This document shows, one piece after another, positions 26,101 through 33,900 of a DNA stretch of 64,000 nt; the first letter of the stretch is position 1, and the number at the start of each line of letters is the position of its first letter. Position numbers and translations under genes: made by a program. Origin of the DNA: Pseudomonas fluorescens. GTDB taxonomy: Bacteria; Pseudomonadota; Gammaproteobacteria; Pseudomonadales; Pseudomonadaceae. The stretch is taken from assembly GCF_004683905.1 (NCBI RefSeq), contig NZ_CP038438.1:1612001-1676000 (forward strand), in the 5' to 3' direction. The notes under the pieces are model-generated. The model was not told the DNA's origin and searched no databases. It saw nothing but the letters and a program-made list of their open reading frames with translations.

Positions 26101-28742
26101 AGCTCAACGCCGACGGCACTTACACCTACACCCTGACCTCGGCACCGAAAACCACGCCGAACGCCAACGACGGCGCCAACACCCTGAGCGAAAGTTTTAC
26201 CTACAAAGCCACCGATGCACTGGGCAACAGCACCACCAGCACGATCGTGGTCAACATCGTCGATGACGTGCCCAAAGCCGTGGCGTCGGATCGTTCGGTG
26301 GCGGCGGTGGAAATCGATTCCAACCTGCTGATCGTCCTCGACATCTCCGGCAGTATGGTCGATCCGTCCGGCGTGCCGGGTCTGTCGCGACTGGATCTGG
26401 CGAAACAGGCGATCAGTGCCTTGCTCGACAAATACGACGACCTCGGCGATGTGAAGGTGCAACTCGTCACCTTCAGCAGCAGCGCCACCGACAGGACCTC
26501 GGTGTGGGTTGACGTGGCCACCGCCAAGTCGCTGCTCGCCGGTCTCACGGCGGGTGGCGGTACCAACTACGACGCGGCCGTGGCAACGATGCAGACCGCG
26601 TTCAACACCTCGGGCAAACTCACCGGGGCGCAGAACATCGGCTACTTCTTCTCCGACGGTAAACCGACCACTGGCCAGGAAATCGGCACCGCCGATGAGA
26701 CCGCACTCAAAGCCTTCCTCGATGCCAACAACATCAAGAACTACGCCATCGGTCTGGGCAGCGGCGTGAGCAACGCCAACCTCGATCCGCTGGCCTATGA
26801 CGGCATCAGCCACACCAACACCAACGCGGTGGTGGTCACCGACCTCAATCAGCTCAACTCGGTGCTGTCGGGCACCGTTGAAGGCGCCCCGGTCACCGGT
26901 TCGCTGTTGGGCGAGGGCGGTACCTTCGGCGCCGATGGCGGTTTCATCAAATCCATCGTGGTCGACGGCACCACCTACACCTATGACCCGCGCGCCAACA
27001 GCGGCCAGGGTTCGTTGACCGCAACCGGCGGCACCAACCACGGTACGTTCAACACCGTGAACAACACGATCAGCATTGCCACCAACAACAGCGGCACGCT
27101 GGTGATCAACCTCGACACCGGTGACTACAGCTACACCTCGCAGAAAACCACGACCACGGTGATCACCGAGAACATCGGTTTCACCCTCAGCGACAACGAC
27201 GGCGACCTCGCCAGCTCGACGCTGACCGTGAAAGTGATCCCCAACTCGCCACCGGTGGCGACGGACGACCACGTCATCACCAACGTGCTGTCGAGCAACA
27301 TCACGGTGCCCGGCGAACTGTTGCTGGCCAACGACACCGATCCGGACGGCGACACGCTCAACGCCTCGCCGACCAGCTTCAACACCGGATGGGTGGCCAA
27401 GGGCGCGGACTTCACCGGCACTGGCGCGATCAACTTCGCCGGCACCGGCAACACCGCCGCCAACCAGAACCTGGCCGACGTACGCGCTGCGTTCGCCGCC
27501 AACACCGCAGCGATGACCGCCGTGCTGGTGGTCAGCGGTTACCTCGGTGCGGTGACCAGCGCCAATGCCAACGATGAAGACTTGATCACCGTCAAACTGA
27601 AACAGGGCGAAACGCTGAACCTGGATCACAACCTCGCGGCCGGCCACGTCACCATGGAGTACTCGGTCAACGGCGGCGCGTTCGTCAGCATCGCCGATGG
27701 CGGCACCATCACTGCCGGTGCCGATGGCACCTACCAGATCCACGTGACCAACATCAGCAACACCACCGGCAGCAATCCGACGGCAGCGGAAAACTATCAA
27801 CTGACCATGACGGTCAACTACGCCGGCGCCCACGACGTGACGCCGGATTTCCACGGCACCTACACCGCCAATGACAACCATGGCGGCAGCGACACGGCCA
27901 ACGTCAGCATCACCTATCAGGATGGCCACACCCTCACCGGCACTGCCGGGGATGACATTCTGGTGGCGGGCACCGGCAACAACATCCTCAATGGCGGCGA
28001 CGGCAACGACGTACTGACCGCCGGTTCCGGCAACAACGAGATGCACGGCGGCGCGGGCAACGACTTGCTCTACAGCGGCCCGGGCAACGACATTCTCGAC
28101 GGCGGCACCGGCATCGACACGGTCAGCTATGCCCACGCCACCGCCGGGGTCACGGTCAACCTCGGTCTGCTCGGTGCGCAAAACACCATCGGCGCCGGCA
28201 CCGACACGATCAGCAACATCGAAAATCTGGTCGGCTCGAACTTCAACGACACCCTGACCGGCGACAACAATAACAACGTGATCAACGGCGGGCTGGGTAA
28301 CGACATCCTCAACGGTGGCGGCGGTGATGACCTGCTGATCGGCGGCATGGGCAACAACACCCTGACCGGCGGGCCGGGCGCGGACACCTTCCAGTACCTG
28401 AAGGGCAACAGCGGACACGACACCATCACCGACTTCACCCCCGGCACCGACAAACTCGACCTGTCGCAACTGCTGCAAGGTGAAAACGGCACCACCGCGT
28501 CGCTGGACGACTACCTGCACTTCACCGTTACCGGCAGCGGCGCCTCGGTGCTCACCAGCATCGACGTCAGCGCCCTGGCCGGAGCCACGCCGAACCAGAC
28601 CATCGACCTGGCCGGCGTCAACCTCGCCAGCCACTACGGCGTGACCCCGGGGGCGGGCGGGGTGGTGGCCGGCGGGCACGACACGGCGACGATCATCAGC
28701 GGCATGCTCAATGATCATTCGCTGAAAGTGGACACGGTGTGA
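20133..28742 (+). CDS. giant RTX biofilm adhesin with LapA-type retention module (MapA candidate)
   Basis: The 2869-residue protein has the LapA-family layout. Residues 1-about 125 form the retention module, starting MATLIGIVTKVIGQVFAQG, with the LapG-type cleavage motif TAAG at 115-118. Residues about 187-2060 are tandem Ig-like/VCBS-type domains (recurring GTYTYTLN and DSDGDTSTANL). A von Willebrand A domain follows (about 2062-2250) with a MIDAS site DISGS at 2070-2074, GGGTNY and SDGKPT. Residues about 2600-2755 hold RTX nonapeptides (GGDGNDVL, GGAGNDLL), ahead of a C-terminal secretion region. In known relatives the module plugs the TolC-like pore, holding the adhesin on the cell until LapG, controlled by LapD and c-di-GMP, cuts it. 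No lapD or lapG lies in this window, which suggests the second adhesin MapA rather than LapA. The ATG at 20133 follows GGAGGAA; an upstream ATG at 20079 has none. A strong terminator follows. Confidence 0.92.
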   Translation: MATLIGIVTKVIGQVFAQGTDGTRRALVEGDRLFAGDQVITGAEGAVAIHLQNGHELTLGRDSSMTMSGQLLANQAVHVDSPEALTPSEAQLTDVEQIQKAIAAGEDPTKAAEATAAGPNAPGGAPGELGGGHSFVLLTEVGGRVDPVIGFPTAGFNGIPEFPEERHNAVIDNGDNTPIVPSPVNNLVTLSGLAVPGGELTLNEANLPAGSSANPGALTQSGSFTVAAPDGLSSLNIGGINVISAGVAAGFPQSITTQLGNTLTITGYNASTGVVSYSYTLNGNDAHPAGDGANSLSEHFTVTASDSNGDSATGSLDVNIIDDEPKAANDSNANTASETQLTLTGNVLTNDVQGADRVPTGPVTAGTFTGTFGTLVLNANGTYTYTLNTSDADFKALHGGGNGTETFTYTLTDSDGDTSTANLVLQIHNNDDPVVINGLNVEGGELTVYEKNLGTGSEPDANALTQSGTFTITALDGVTTLTVGGIAVVTNGVAAGFPQSVTTPLGSTLTITGFNATTGVVSYSYTLDHNDAHPTGNGANTLPEQFAVTVVDDNGTTANATLDVNVVDDLPKAVNDSNANTASETNLILTGNVLTNDVQGADRVPTGPVTAGTFTGTYGTLELHTDGTYTYTLNPTDADFKNLHGGGNGTENFTYTITDSDGDTSTANLVLQIHNNDDPVVISGLDVNGGELTVYEKNLSTGSTPDANALTQSGTFTITALDGVTTLTVGGIAVVTNGVAAGFPQSVTTPLGSTLTITGFNAATGVVSYSYTLDHNDAHPTANGANSLSEQFGVTVVDDNGTTANATLDVNVVDDLPKAVDDSNTGTASETNLTLTGNVLTNDVQGADRVPTGPVTAGTFTGTYGTLELHTDGTYTYTLNTTDADFKNLHGGGNGTETFTYTITDSDGDTSTANLVLQIHNNDDPVVISGLDVNGGELTVYEKNLSTGSAPDANALTQSGTFTITALDGVTTLTVGGIAVVTNGVAAGFPQSVTTPLGSTLTITGFNAATGVVSYSYTLDHNDAHPTANGANNLPEQFAVTVVDDNGTTANATLDVNIIDDLPKAVNDSNANTASESQLTLTGNVLTNDVQGADRVPTGPVTAGTFTGTYGTLELHTDGTYTYTLNTNDADFKNLHGGGNGTENFTYTITDSDGDTSTANLVLQIHNNDDPVILNGLDVNGGELTVYEKNLSDGTSPDASALTQSGTFTVTALDGLQTLTVGGINVVTGGVAAGFPQSTVTPLGSTLTITGYNPATGVVSYSYTLVDNETHPNGNGANSITENFNVVATDTDGSTASGQINVNIIDDLPSAHADAASVAEGGTVSGNVLDNDIGGADGPAVTGAVVGVRAGSDTSTSAIGGLNSNINGTYGYLTLDANGNAVYHSNPNAVNGPGAVDVFTYTVRDSDGDESTTTITIDVANSKLYATSDTDVTVYEKALDLTKDGADLAPGTVIGSDPTNTGETASGTLVGSVTGAVGAISYALVGSATGNYGQIVLNPNGTYTYTLTSPATTTPHADDGANTLTETFTYQATDSLGNVVTSTIVVSIVDDVPKALNDSNATSASETQLTLTGNVLTNDVQGADVVATGPNAGPITAGTFTGTYGTLVLNANGTYTYTLNPADADFKALHGGGNGTETFTYTLTDADGDTSTANLVLNIHNNDDPVVLNGLDVNGGELTVYEKNLSDGTSPDTPALTQSGTFTVTALDGLQTLTVGGIVVVTNGVAAGFPQSVVSPLGSTFTVTGYNPATGVVSYSYTLVDNEAHPTGNGANSLTENFNVVATDTDGSTASGQINVNIIDDLPTAKADTGSVAEGGTVNISVLGNDVTGADGAAAGGAVVGVRAGSNTATSAIGGLNSNINGAYGYLTLDAAGNAIYHSNPNSVSPPGATDTFTYTIRDGDGDESTTTITINVADSKLIASVDQDVTVYEKALDLSKDGQDLAPGTVTGSDPTNTGETATGTLVGAVTGGSGALTYTLVGSATGTYGQIQLNADGTYTYTLTSAPKTTPNANDGANTLSESFTYKATDALGNSTTSTIVVNIVDDVPKAVASDRSVAAVEIDSNLLIVLDISGSMVDPSGVPGLSRLDLAKQAISALLDKYDDLGDVKVQLVTFSSSATDRTSVWVDVATAKSLLAGLTAGGGTNYDAAVATMQTAFNTSGKLTGAQNIGYFFSDGKPTTGQEIGTADETALKAFLDANNIKNYAIGLGSGVSNANLDPLAYDGISHTNTNAVVVTDLNQLNSVLSGTVEGAPVTGSLLGEGGTFGADGGFIKSIVVDGTTYTYDPRANSGQGSLTATGGTNHGTFNTVNNTISIATNNSGTLVINLDTGDYSYTSQKTTTTVITENIGFTLSDNDGDLASSTLTVKVIPNSPPVATDDHVITNVLSSNITVPGELLLANDTDPDGDTLNASPTSFNTGWVAKGADFTGTGAINFAGTGNTAANQNLADVRAAFAANTAAMTAVLVVSGYLGAVTSANANDEDLITVKLKQGETLNLDHNLAAGHVTMEYSVNGGAFVSIADGGTITAGADGTYQIHVTNISNTTGSNPTAAENYQLTMTVNYAGAHDVTPDFHGTYTANDNHGGSDTANVSITYQDGHTLTGTAGDDILVAGTGNNILNGGDGNDVLTAGSGNNEMHGGAGNDLLYSGPGNDILDGGTGIDTVSYAHATAGVTVNLGLLGAQNTIGAGTDTISNIENLVGSNFNDTLTGDNNNNVINGGLGNDILNGGGGDDLLIGGMGNNTLTGGPGADTFQYLKGNSGHDTITDFTPGTDKLDLSQLLQGENGTTASLDDYLHFTVTGSGASVLTSIDVSALAGATPNQTIDLAGVNLASHYGVTPGAGGVVAGGHDTATIISGMLNDHSLKVDTV
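21429..23642 (+). repeat. three 738-bp tandem repeats inside the adhesin gene
   Basis: The codon string for HNNDDP recurs at 21414, 22152, 22890 and 23628, exactly 738 bases (246 residues) apart. Each unit encodes an Ig-like domain (GGELTVYEKNL start) plus a VCBS-type domain (DVQGADRVPTGPVTAG). A diverged unit precedes (about 20690-21428). Confidence 0.9.
23643..26280 (+). repeat. higher-order 1482-bp repeat inside the adhesin gene
   Basis: The HNNDDP codons at 23628 and 25110 are 1482 bases apart. The block contains an Ig-like unit, a unit starting SVAEGGTV, and a unit starting VTVYEKALDL. The second copy (from 25125) lacks the final VCBS-type unit and runs into the von Willebrand A domain. 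Confidence 0.8.
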
Positions 28743-28760
28743 TCAAGGCCTGAAACGACA

Positions 28761-28798
28761 AAACCCGCCGCTCCGGTTGATCGGGGCGGCGGGTTTTT
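28761..28798 (+). terminator. intrinsic terminator of the adhesin gene
   Basis: A 15-bp GC-rich stem (28761-28775 with 28782-28796, one G-T pair) encloses the loop gttgat and is followed by a T run. It begins 18 bases after the stop codon. Confidence 0.9.
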
Positions 28799-28832
28799 TC
28801 TGTCTGGAGAACTGCGTTGCCAGTGAGTCAGC

Positions 28833-28926
28833 CTTCGCGAGCAAGCTCGCTCCCACATTGGATCTAGGGTGCTCAGCATTTTGTGAACAACAAAGCTTCC
28901 CTGTGGGAGCGAGCCTGCTCGCGAAA
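28833..28926. repeat. REP pair, family A
   Basis: Inverted copies gcgagcaagctcgctcccac (28837) and gtgggagcgagcctgctcgc (28903) lie directly after the adhesin terminator. The second copy opens the tandem array that follows. Confidence 0.8.
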
Positions 28927-29230
28927 GCGGCCTCCCAGCCGACCAATCCCCAACTGAATACACTCGGTCAAATGGTGGGAGCTGGCTTGCCAGCGATGGC
29001 GGCCTACCCGCCGACCAATCCCCAACTGAATGCACTCAGTCAAATTGTGGGAGCTGGCTTGCCAGCGATGGCGGCCTCCCAGCCGACCAACCTCCCACCT
29101 GAATGCACTCATTCCAACTGTGGGAGCGGGCTTGCTCGCGAAAGCGGCCTCCCAGCCGACCAATCCCCAACTGAATGCACTCGGTCAAATTGTGGGAGCT
29201 GGCTTGCCAGCGATGGCGGCCTACCAGACA
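28904..29230. repeat. tandem array of five 72-bp REP units
   Basis: The motif tgggagc recurs at 28904, 28976, 29048, 29121 and 29193, a period of 72-73 bases, all in the same orientation. Each unit is a REP (alternately tgggagcgggcttgctcgcg and tgggagctggcttgccagcg) plus a conserved tail with ccgaccaa and ctgaatgcactc. Reading frames through it are by-products of the repeats. Confidence 0.9.
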
Positions 29231-29417
29231 AAATCAAAACAACAGAGCAAACCCCACAAATAAACATCACCCCGCAACCACGTTTAAAGTACACGAACCG
29301 TTACGCCATACCGGCTACAACGCCTTGCGCCGTTACCTACGCGTACGCCAGAATCCGCCGGCTTACACGGCTATGGGGCGGGCTATATCGTATCCCTGTC
29401 ACTGAAAATCAGTGATC

Positions 29418-29550
29418 GGGTTTGGTAGCCCGTTTCATTACAGTCGTGCGCCACATTACAGATCCGTTTTTGGGACTCTGCTTTATGGTGGCCATGCGTG
29501 GGGCTCCTTCGGGAGCGCCGGGTTTACTGTTTTGACCGGTCTACCAACCC
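29418..29550 (+). ncRNA. probable C4-type antisense RNA
   Basis: The 5' gggtttggtag (29418-29428) pairs with ctaccaaccc (29541-29550) to close a structure. Inside lies gctcc-TTCG-ggagc (29503-29516), a UUCG-capped hairpin. This matches my memory of the C4 antisense RNA class known from phages P1, P7 and P4, where the RNA pairs with the leader of the gene just downstream. Here atggtggccat (29485-29495) is complementary, with one G-U pair, to 29555-29565, and 29541-29547 can also pair with a second tttggtag at 29572-29579. Both partners lie in the leader of the following small gene. An Rfam covariance search would settle the class. Confidence 0.6.
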
Positions 29551-29622
29551 ACAAATGGCCGCCACCCTTCGTTTGGTAGCGAGAGTGACGGCTCCTCACT
29601 TATTCAAAACAGCGAGTCACCT

Positions 29623-29994
29623 ATGTTCAAAGCCACACCCAACCCCCCGGACACCTCGATCCCGTACGACCCAGCCCTCGACCCGCAGAAGATAAAAGCC
29701 GCGACCGACCGCGCCATCAACTTCTACCTCAACCCCGGCGCACTGAAGATCTCGATCCCTTCAACCTCGTCATGCAAGTCGAACAGAATCTTCCTCATCG
29801 ACCCCACCGTGGACGAAGAAACCTTGCTCGTCGAAGCCTGCGAATCATTAGCCGCCGCCAGCGACATGGCCCGCGACATCGGCGACACCGTCGACCACCC
29901 ACAGCGCCGGGCGATGCTGATGCTGCATCAGGTGATCATGCTCAGTGAACTGATGGTCAACCGGGTACTTGATGGCCGCCGCGTGCCGAACTAA
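29623..29994 (+). CDS. small conserved protein of unknown function (DUF3077/DUF6124-like), copy 1
   Basis: The 123-residue protein begins with a Pro-rich stretch (FKATPNPPDTSIPYDPALDP), then an amphipathic helix KIKAATDRAINFYLNP. The C-terminal half, DEETLLVEACESLAAASDMA and MLHQVIMLSELMVNRVLD, looks all-helical. It has no signal or membrane segment. A paralogue lies 150 bases downstream. I associate this type with DUF3077/DUF6124 small proteins frequent in Pseudomonas, but that name is a recollection. The start has only a weak gag upstream, and the leader contains a probable C4-type antisense RNA, so expression is likely controlled after transcription. Function unknown. Confidence 0.68.
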   Translation: MFKATPNPPDTSIPYDPALDPQKIKAATDRAINFYLNPGALKISIPSTSSCKSNRIFLIDPTVDEETLLVEACESLAAASDMARDIGDTVDHPQRRAMLMLHQVIMLSELMVNRVLDGRRVPN

Positions 29995-30006
29995 TCACCC
30001 GGTCCC

Positions 30007-30107
30007 CTGTAGGAGCTGCCGCAGGCTGCGATCTTTTGATTTTGCTTCTAAAAACAAGATCAAAAGATCGTCCGAACGCGGCCAGAACCTGCGGCAGCTC
30101 TTACAGG
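30007..30107. repeat. degenerate REP pair, family B
   Basis: The arm ctgtaggagctgccgcaggc (30007) and the inverted arm ending ctgcggcagctcttacagg (30107) flank two copies of the atcttttgat type sequence. It lies between the two paralogous small genes. Confidence 0.75.
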
Positions 30108-30147
30108 TCATCATCCTTTCAAAGTGCCTCGATCGGAGTTCCATCTG

Positions 30148-30507
30148 ATGCCCGAACCCAAGCCCAATCCACCAATCACAGACCCGCTATCACCCTACGA
30201 ATCCCTCAACTCCAGAAAACTCCACGAAGCCGCCGAACGCGCCCTCGACCACTACCTCGCGCCCGCGCAAATCATGGCAACGCCATACACCCCCAGCAGC
30301 ATGGTCCTCGTCAATCCACAAACCGACACCGAATCCCTGCTGGCCAACGCCTGCGAATCCCTGGCGTCGGCTACTGTCATGCTCGGTGATTTCGCCGGCA
30401 CGCTGGAGGGGTCGAGTCGTAATACGGTGTTGGGCATTGCGCAGGTGGTGATGCTGGGGGAGTTGGCGGTGAATCAGGTGCTGGATAATGTTGTGTCAAA
30501 GGAATAG
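30148..30507 (+). CDS. small conserved protein of unknown function (DUF3077/DUF6124-like), copy 2
   Basis: This 119-residue protein is a paralogue of the gene just upstream. It shares the Pro-rich start (MPEPKPNPPITDPLSPYESL), the helix KLHEAAERALDHYL, and the C-terminal half DTESLLANACESLASATVML and VVMLGELAVNQVLD. The ATG at 30148 has GGAG 9 bases upstream; the GTG at 30124 would add eight residues without a better site. No C4-like structure precedes this copy, so if copy 1 is regulated by antisense RNA, copy 2 is probably governed differently or through the same transcript. No function can be assigned. Confidence 0.66.
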   Translation: MPEPKPNPPITDPLSPYESLNSRKLHEAAERALDHYLAPAQIMATPYTPSSMVLVNPQTDTESLLANACESLASATVMLGDFAGTLEGSSRNTVLGIAQVVMLGELAVNQVLDNVVSKE

Positions 30508-30924
30508 CCGTTGACAGTTCTGGCCTCTTCGCGAGCAAGCCCGCTCCCACAGTGGATCTGCGTTGGTCACAGGTTATGTGTCCGGCAAAAATGCCTTGTA
30601 GGAGTGAGTCTATTAAATAAATTCGTCTCCTTCTCCCACCTTATTCCTGATTGTTTTTCGCAGCCCAAGAAAATTGGCCTGCATATGTTTTGTGTAATGG
30701 AGGTAAGTATTCGGATAAAGCTGTTCTCGGGATCAATTGATCGGGGTAACACTTTCGTGGGAAAGCATTACCCCGTTCAGTAACCTCCTGTATTCACTTC
30801 AGTTCATCGAAAATAAACCAGCTTTAGGCGCAAGTACTAAGCACCTCCCCATCAAGGAGAGGCGCTTACCGTGGATTACCAATTTTCGAATCAGTGATGT
30901 TTCTGGAAAGGTCACGGGAACTGT
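30508..30924. other. intergenic region between small-gene pair and large minus-strand gene
   Basis: It holds one REP (30524-30552, cgcgagcaagcccgctccc), an inverted repeat ggggtaa (30744)/ttacccc (30769), and a hairpin with arms aagcacctcc and ggagaggcgctt (30839-30868). The hairpin could end transcription of the large gene, though it lacks a T run. No credible gene was seen; the short frames have no ribosome binding sites. Confidence 0.5.
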
Positions 30925-33900
30925 TTAGCTTTTGAAAGTGACCTTAGCTATTTCCAGCCAAGTTAAGTGTTCCAGTGAAGTTAACCCCTTTTGTTCGAAT
31001 TTGAGTGTATCGAACGCCTGGCCATTTAGGGGGGAGAGCACCCTGTCAATTGGAATGTCGTTACTTAAGGGGCCCTCGTAGAGCACTATTGAGCCCACCA
31101 CATCATTGTTCCATCGAAACTCAAGCTTGATGTGCGCATTTCCGGTAGTCCATCCTTTAATTACTCCGTTGAGGAGCGCACTCTTGGCGCTCCCTTGTTT
31201 CAGTGCTAAGGAGTACGCAATTATGTTTTGACTACTCTTGGTATACGTCGCGCACCTTAGGATTCGCGGCATTGTGTTGGTCGCAAAAACGCCCTGGCCG
31301 GTAGTATCCGCCGCCCCGAGAGTTGCATTAAGCGTTACTTTAGTTTTCGTCCCCTCCATGAATTCTCCCGCATTTCGGAGGCCCCTTCCTGGTGGATATG
31401 AACTGAAATCCTCAACGAGGTCGTCGGCGACGGTCACCGTCCATTCTCCCGACTCCGTCCCGCTGCCATACAACGCCTTGGCTTTGAACACATGCTTCGT
31501 ACGTGTCAGCCCGGTCAGTTCAACCGTCCATATGCCATTTCCATTGGCCTCGACCCTTTTGCCAGTGGAGCTGTTACCGTCGAAAATTTCCACCTCAAGA
31601 TACTTGGTCGCCGTCCCCCTCAGACGAACAGTGGTGTCACCGGTGCTTCCATCATTGCTGATTGGCTGCCCTTTGGAATCCTCCGCAGCGGTGATGGCCG
31701 GCCTGACCCCATTCAATACGGTCAGGCGCCAGGTATTCGACGACGGGTTATTTGCGTATTGACCAATGGCCTTGAAGGTATGCAGCATGTCCAGCAATAA
31801 CCCGCTCACGGTACGGGTCCAAATAGAGTTGCTGCTTGCCTTGGCCTTGCCTTTGGAGACCGCACCGAGGAAAACTTCCACCTCCTGGCCGGCGGGCGCG
31901 GAGCCAGTGAACGTGACGCTGGTGTGCACGGTGTAACCGTTTTCGCGGATGTTCCAGTTGCTCTCGTCTTTTACTGATGTGATGGCCGGTGTGTCGGCAG
32001 CCACCACGACCACGATCCGCGGCGGATCCGACACCTCGCCGCTGCCATACATCGCAGTAGCGGTGAAGCTGTGGGTGTCGGCGCTCAGCCCCGTCACCGG
32101 GAATTCCCAGTCACCACTCTGTGGATCGATGTCGGCCGTGCCTATTTCGATATTGCCGTCTTTGATCAGGACTTTCTGACCTTTAGCCCCTTTCCCTTTA
32201 AGCTTGATCGAGGTGTCAACGGTCGTGGCGCCCGGGAGAATCTCATTCCCTTTGGAGTCTTCCACTCGGGTAATTTCTGGGCGCACATCCTCAAACGCTT
32301 TGATCGTGTAAGTGCGCACAGGGAAGACCACTGCCTCGCTCTCATCCGTGCTCTTGCCGAACGCGGCTTTGAACTCCATGGTCAGCGGGCTGCCATCTTT
32401 GAGGTTTCTCAAACCTGCAAAGGCGATGCTCCGCTCGTAATAACCTTGAGTGATCCATTGGTCGCTGACATATGAGCCTGGTGCTTTATGGATCTCAAGG
32501 TTGTAGTTGCTGCCATCAGCGTTCGTCCCTTTCAGACGCAGCCAGACATATTGGCCTGTGGCAATCAACGGCCAGACGCCCATGCGATAGGTGGCATTAG
32601 CGGTCAATTTACTCACATCGAACTGTGAACCGGCGCCGTTGTTGTCGGCGTCCATGATCACCGGCAGGATCAAGCTTGAGCCCGGCAGGGTGCCGACATT
32701 CAACAACAGCGGCAACGAGGTCCGGGGCACACCGTTGCGGGTGACGGTGTACGTCACGGTGACGGTTTTGCCCAGGTTGAATGCCAGCACGGTGACCGGC
32801 AGTTCGATTGTCAGCGTGGTTTCACTGATGGGTCTTGCCGGGGTGGTGTGCGAGCCGCCGGCGGCAGTGCCGGGTGCGCCGGTCCAGGTCACGCTGAGCA
32901 GATCGCTGAGCAGCAAGTCTTGCGAATCGATGTTGACGGTCAGGGCTTCCACGGCCTTGATCGGCTGCAAGGTAGTGCCATCGGCCTCGGCCTGCTGAAC
33001 CTTCGGCCGGGTCAGCAGCACCGCTTCGCCGACAGTGAAATTCAACGTCCGCGAGTAGCTGACACGTTCCGGCGTGGCGCCTGCCGCCACCCTGAGGATT
33101 TCATACATCGCGTCCACAGTGCCGCCGCGATTGGGTTCGATGTGGGTCTGGACGAAGATCGGGTTCAGGGTGAAATCGATGGCTTTGCCGGCATTGAGCG
33201 AATTGATCGGCACCGAGTCGCTGGTCTTGCCGGTTTTCGAACCGCGCCAGGTATAGGTGACCTTGTCACCCGCTTTGGTGGGTTCGGCGGCAGCCGGGGC
33301 GGTCAGTTTGCTCGAACCGCCGGGCAGGTCGTCGGGTTCGAGTGTTCCGCCGGCCTCACCGAGGACGATGGGCGCGACCAGTTCCAGCAGCGGTTCACCC
33401 ACCCGCAACAGGGCATGGTGCAGTGACTCGCGCTGAATGATGCCTCCATCGCTGCCCTCGGCCATCAGCACGTAGAACAAATCCAGCGTACCGCCCTCGA
33501 TGGCTTTGAGGTGTTTGCCTTCGACGATGATCGGGATCGGTTCTTTGTCGTCGATATCGCCCTTGCTAAGGGTGTGCCAGTCCAGTTCCGGGTCGTAGAC
33601 GCTGAAATCCTGGCGGGTGCCGACCCAGCGCAGAACGATGACCATGCCCACCTGCATCATCGGATCAAAGGGGATGAAGGCGGTGGTGTTAACCAGATCA
33701 GGGTCGAGTGCCCCTTGTTGCGCATCCACGGCAATCGGCGCGAGCAGGCGTCGGGTTTCTCCGACGATACTGACGAAGCGCCCCTTGGAGGAGCGATCAT
33801 CAGACCCGCTGCGTTCCACGCGATAACTGAACACGGCCTGGGTTTTGGCCAGCAAACGTATGTCGGCGCTTGGCAGGGCCAATTCGTAGATGTTGCCCAC

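Noticed and set aside
23844..28718. 1624-codon open frame on the minus strand opposite the adhesin gene
   Set aside because: It mirrors the codon bias of the GC-rich repeats in the real gene. The composition is low-complexity Val/Gly/Asp/Arg, it has no ribosome binding site, and no protein family is recognisable.
28904..29230. CRISPR-like regularly spaced repeats
   Set aside because: The intervals between stems are themselves conserved rather than unique spacers, the units are REPs, and no cas gene is present.
28777..29415. 212-codon plus-strand frame after the adhesin gene
   Set aside because: It is a translation of the REP array (repeated GAGLPAMAA phrases).
30737..30928. 63-codon plus-strand frame in the gap before the 1326-residue gene
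   Set aside because: No ribosome binding site, no recognisable features, and it crosses the stop region of the large gene.
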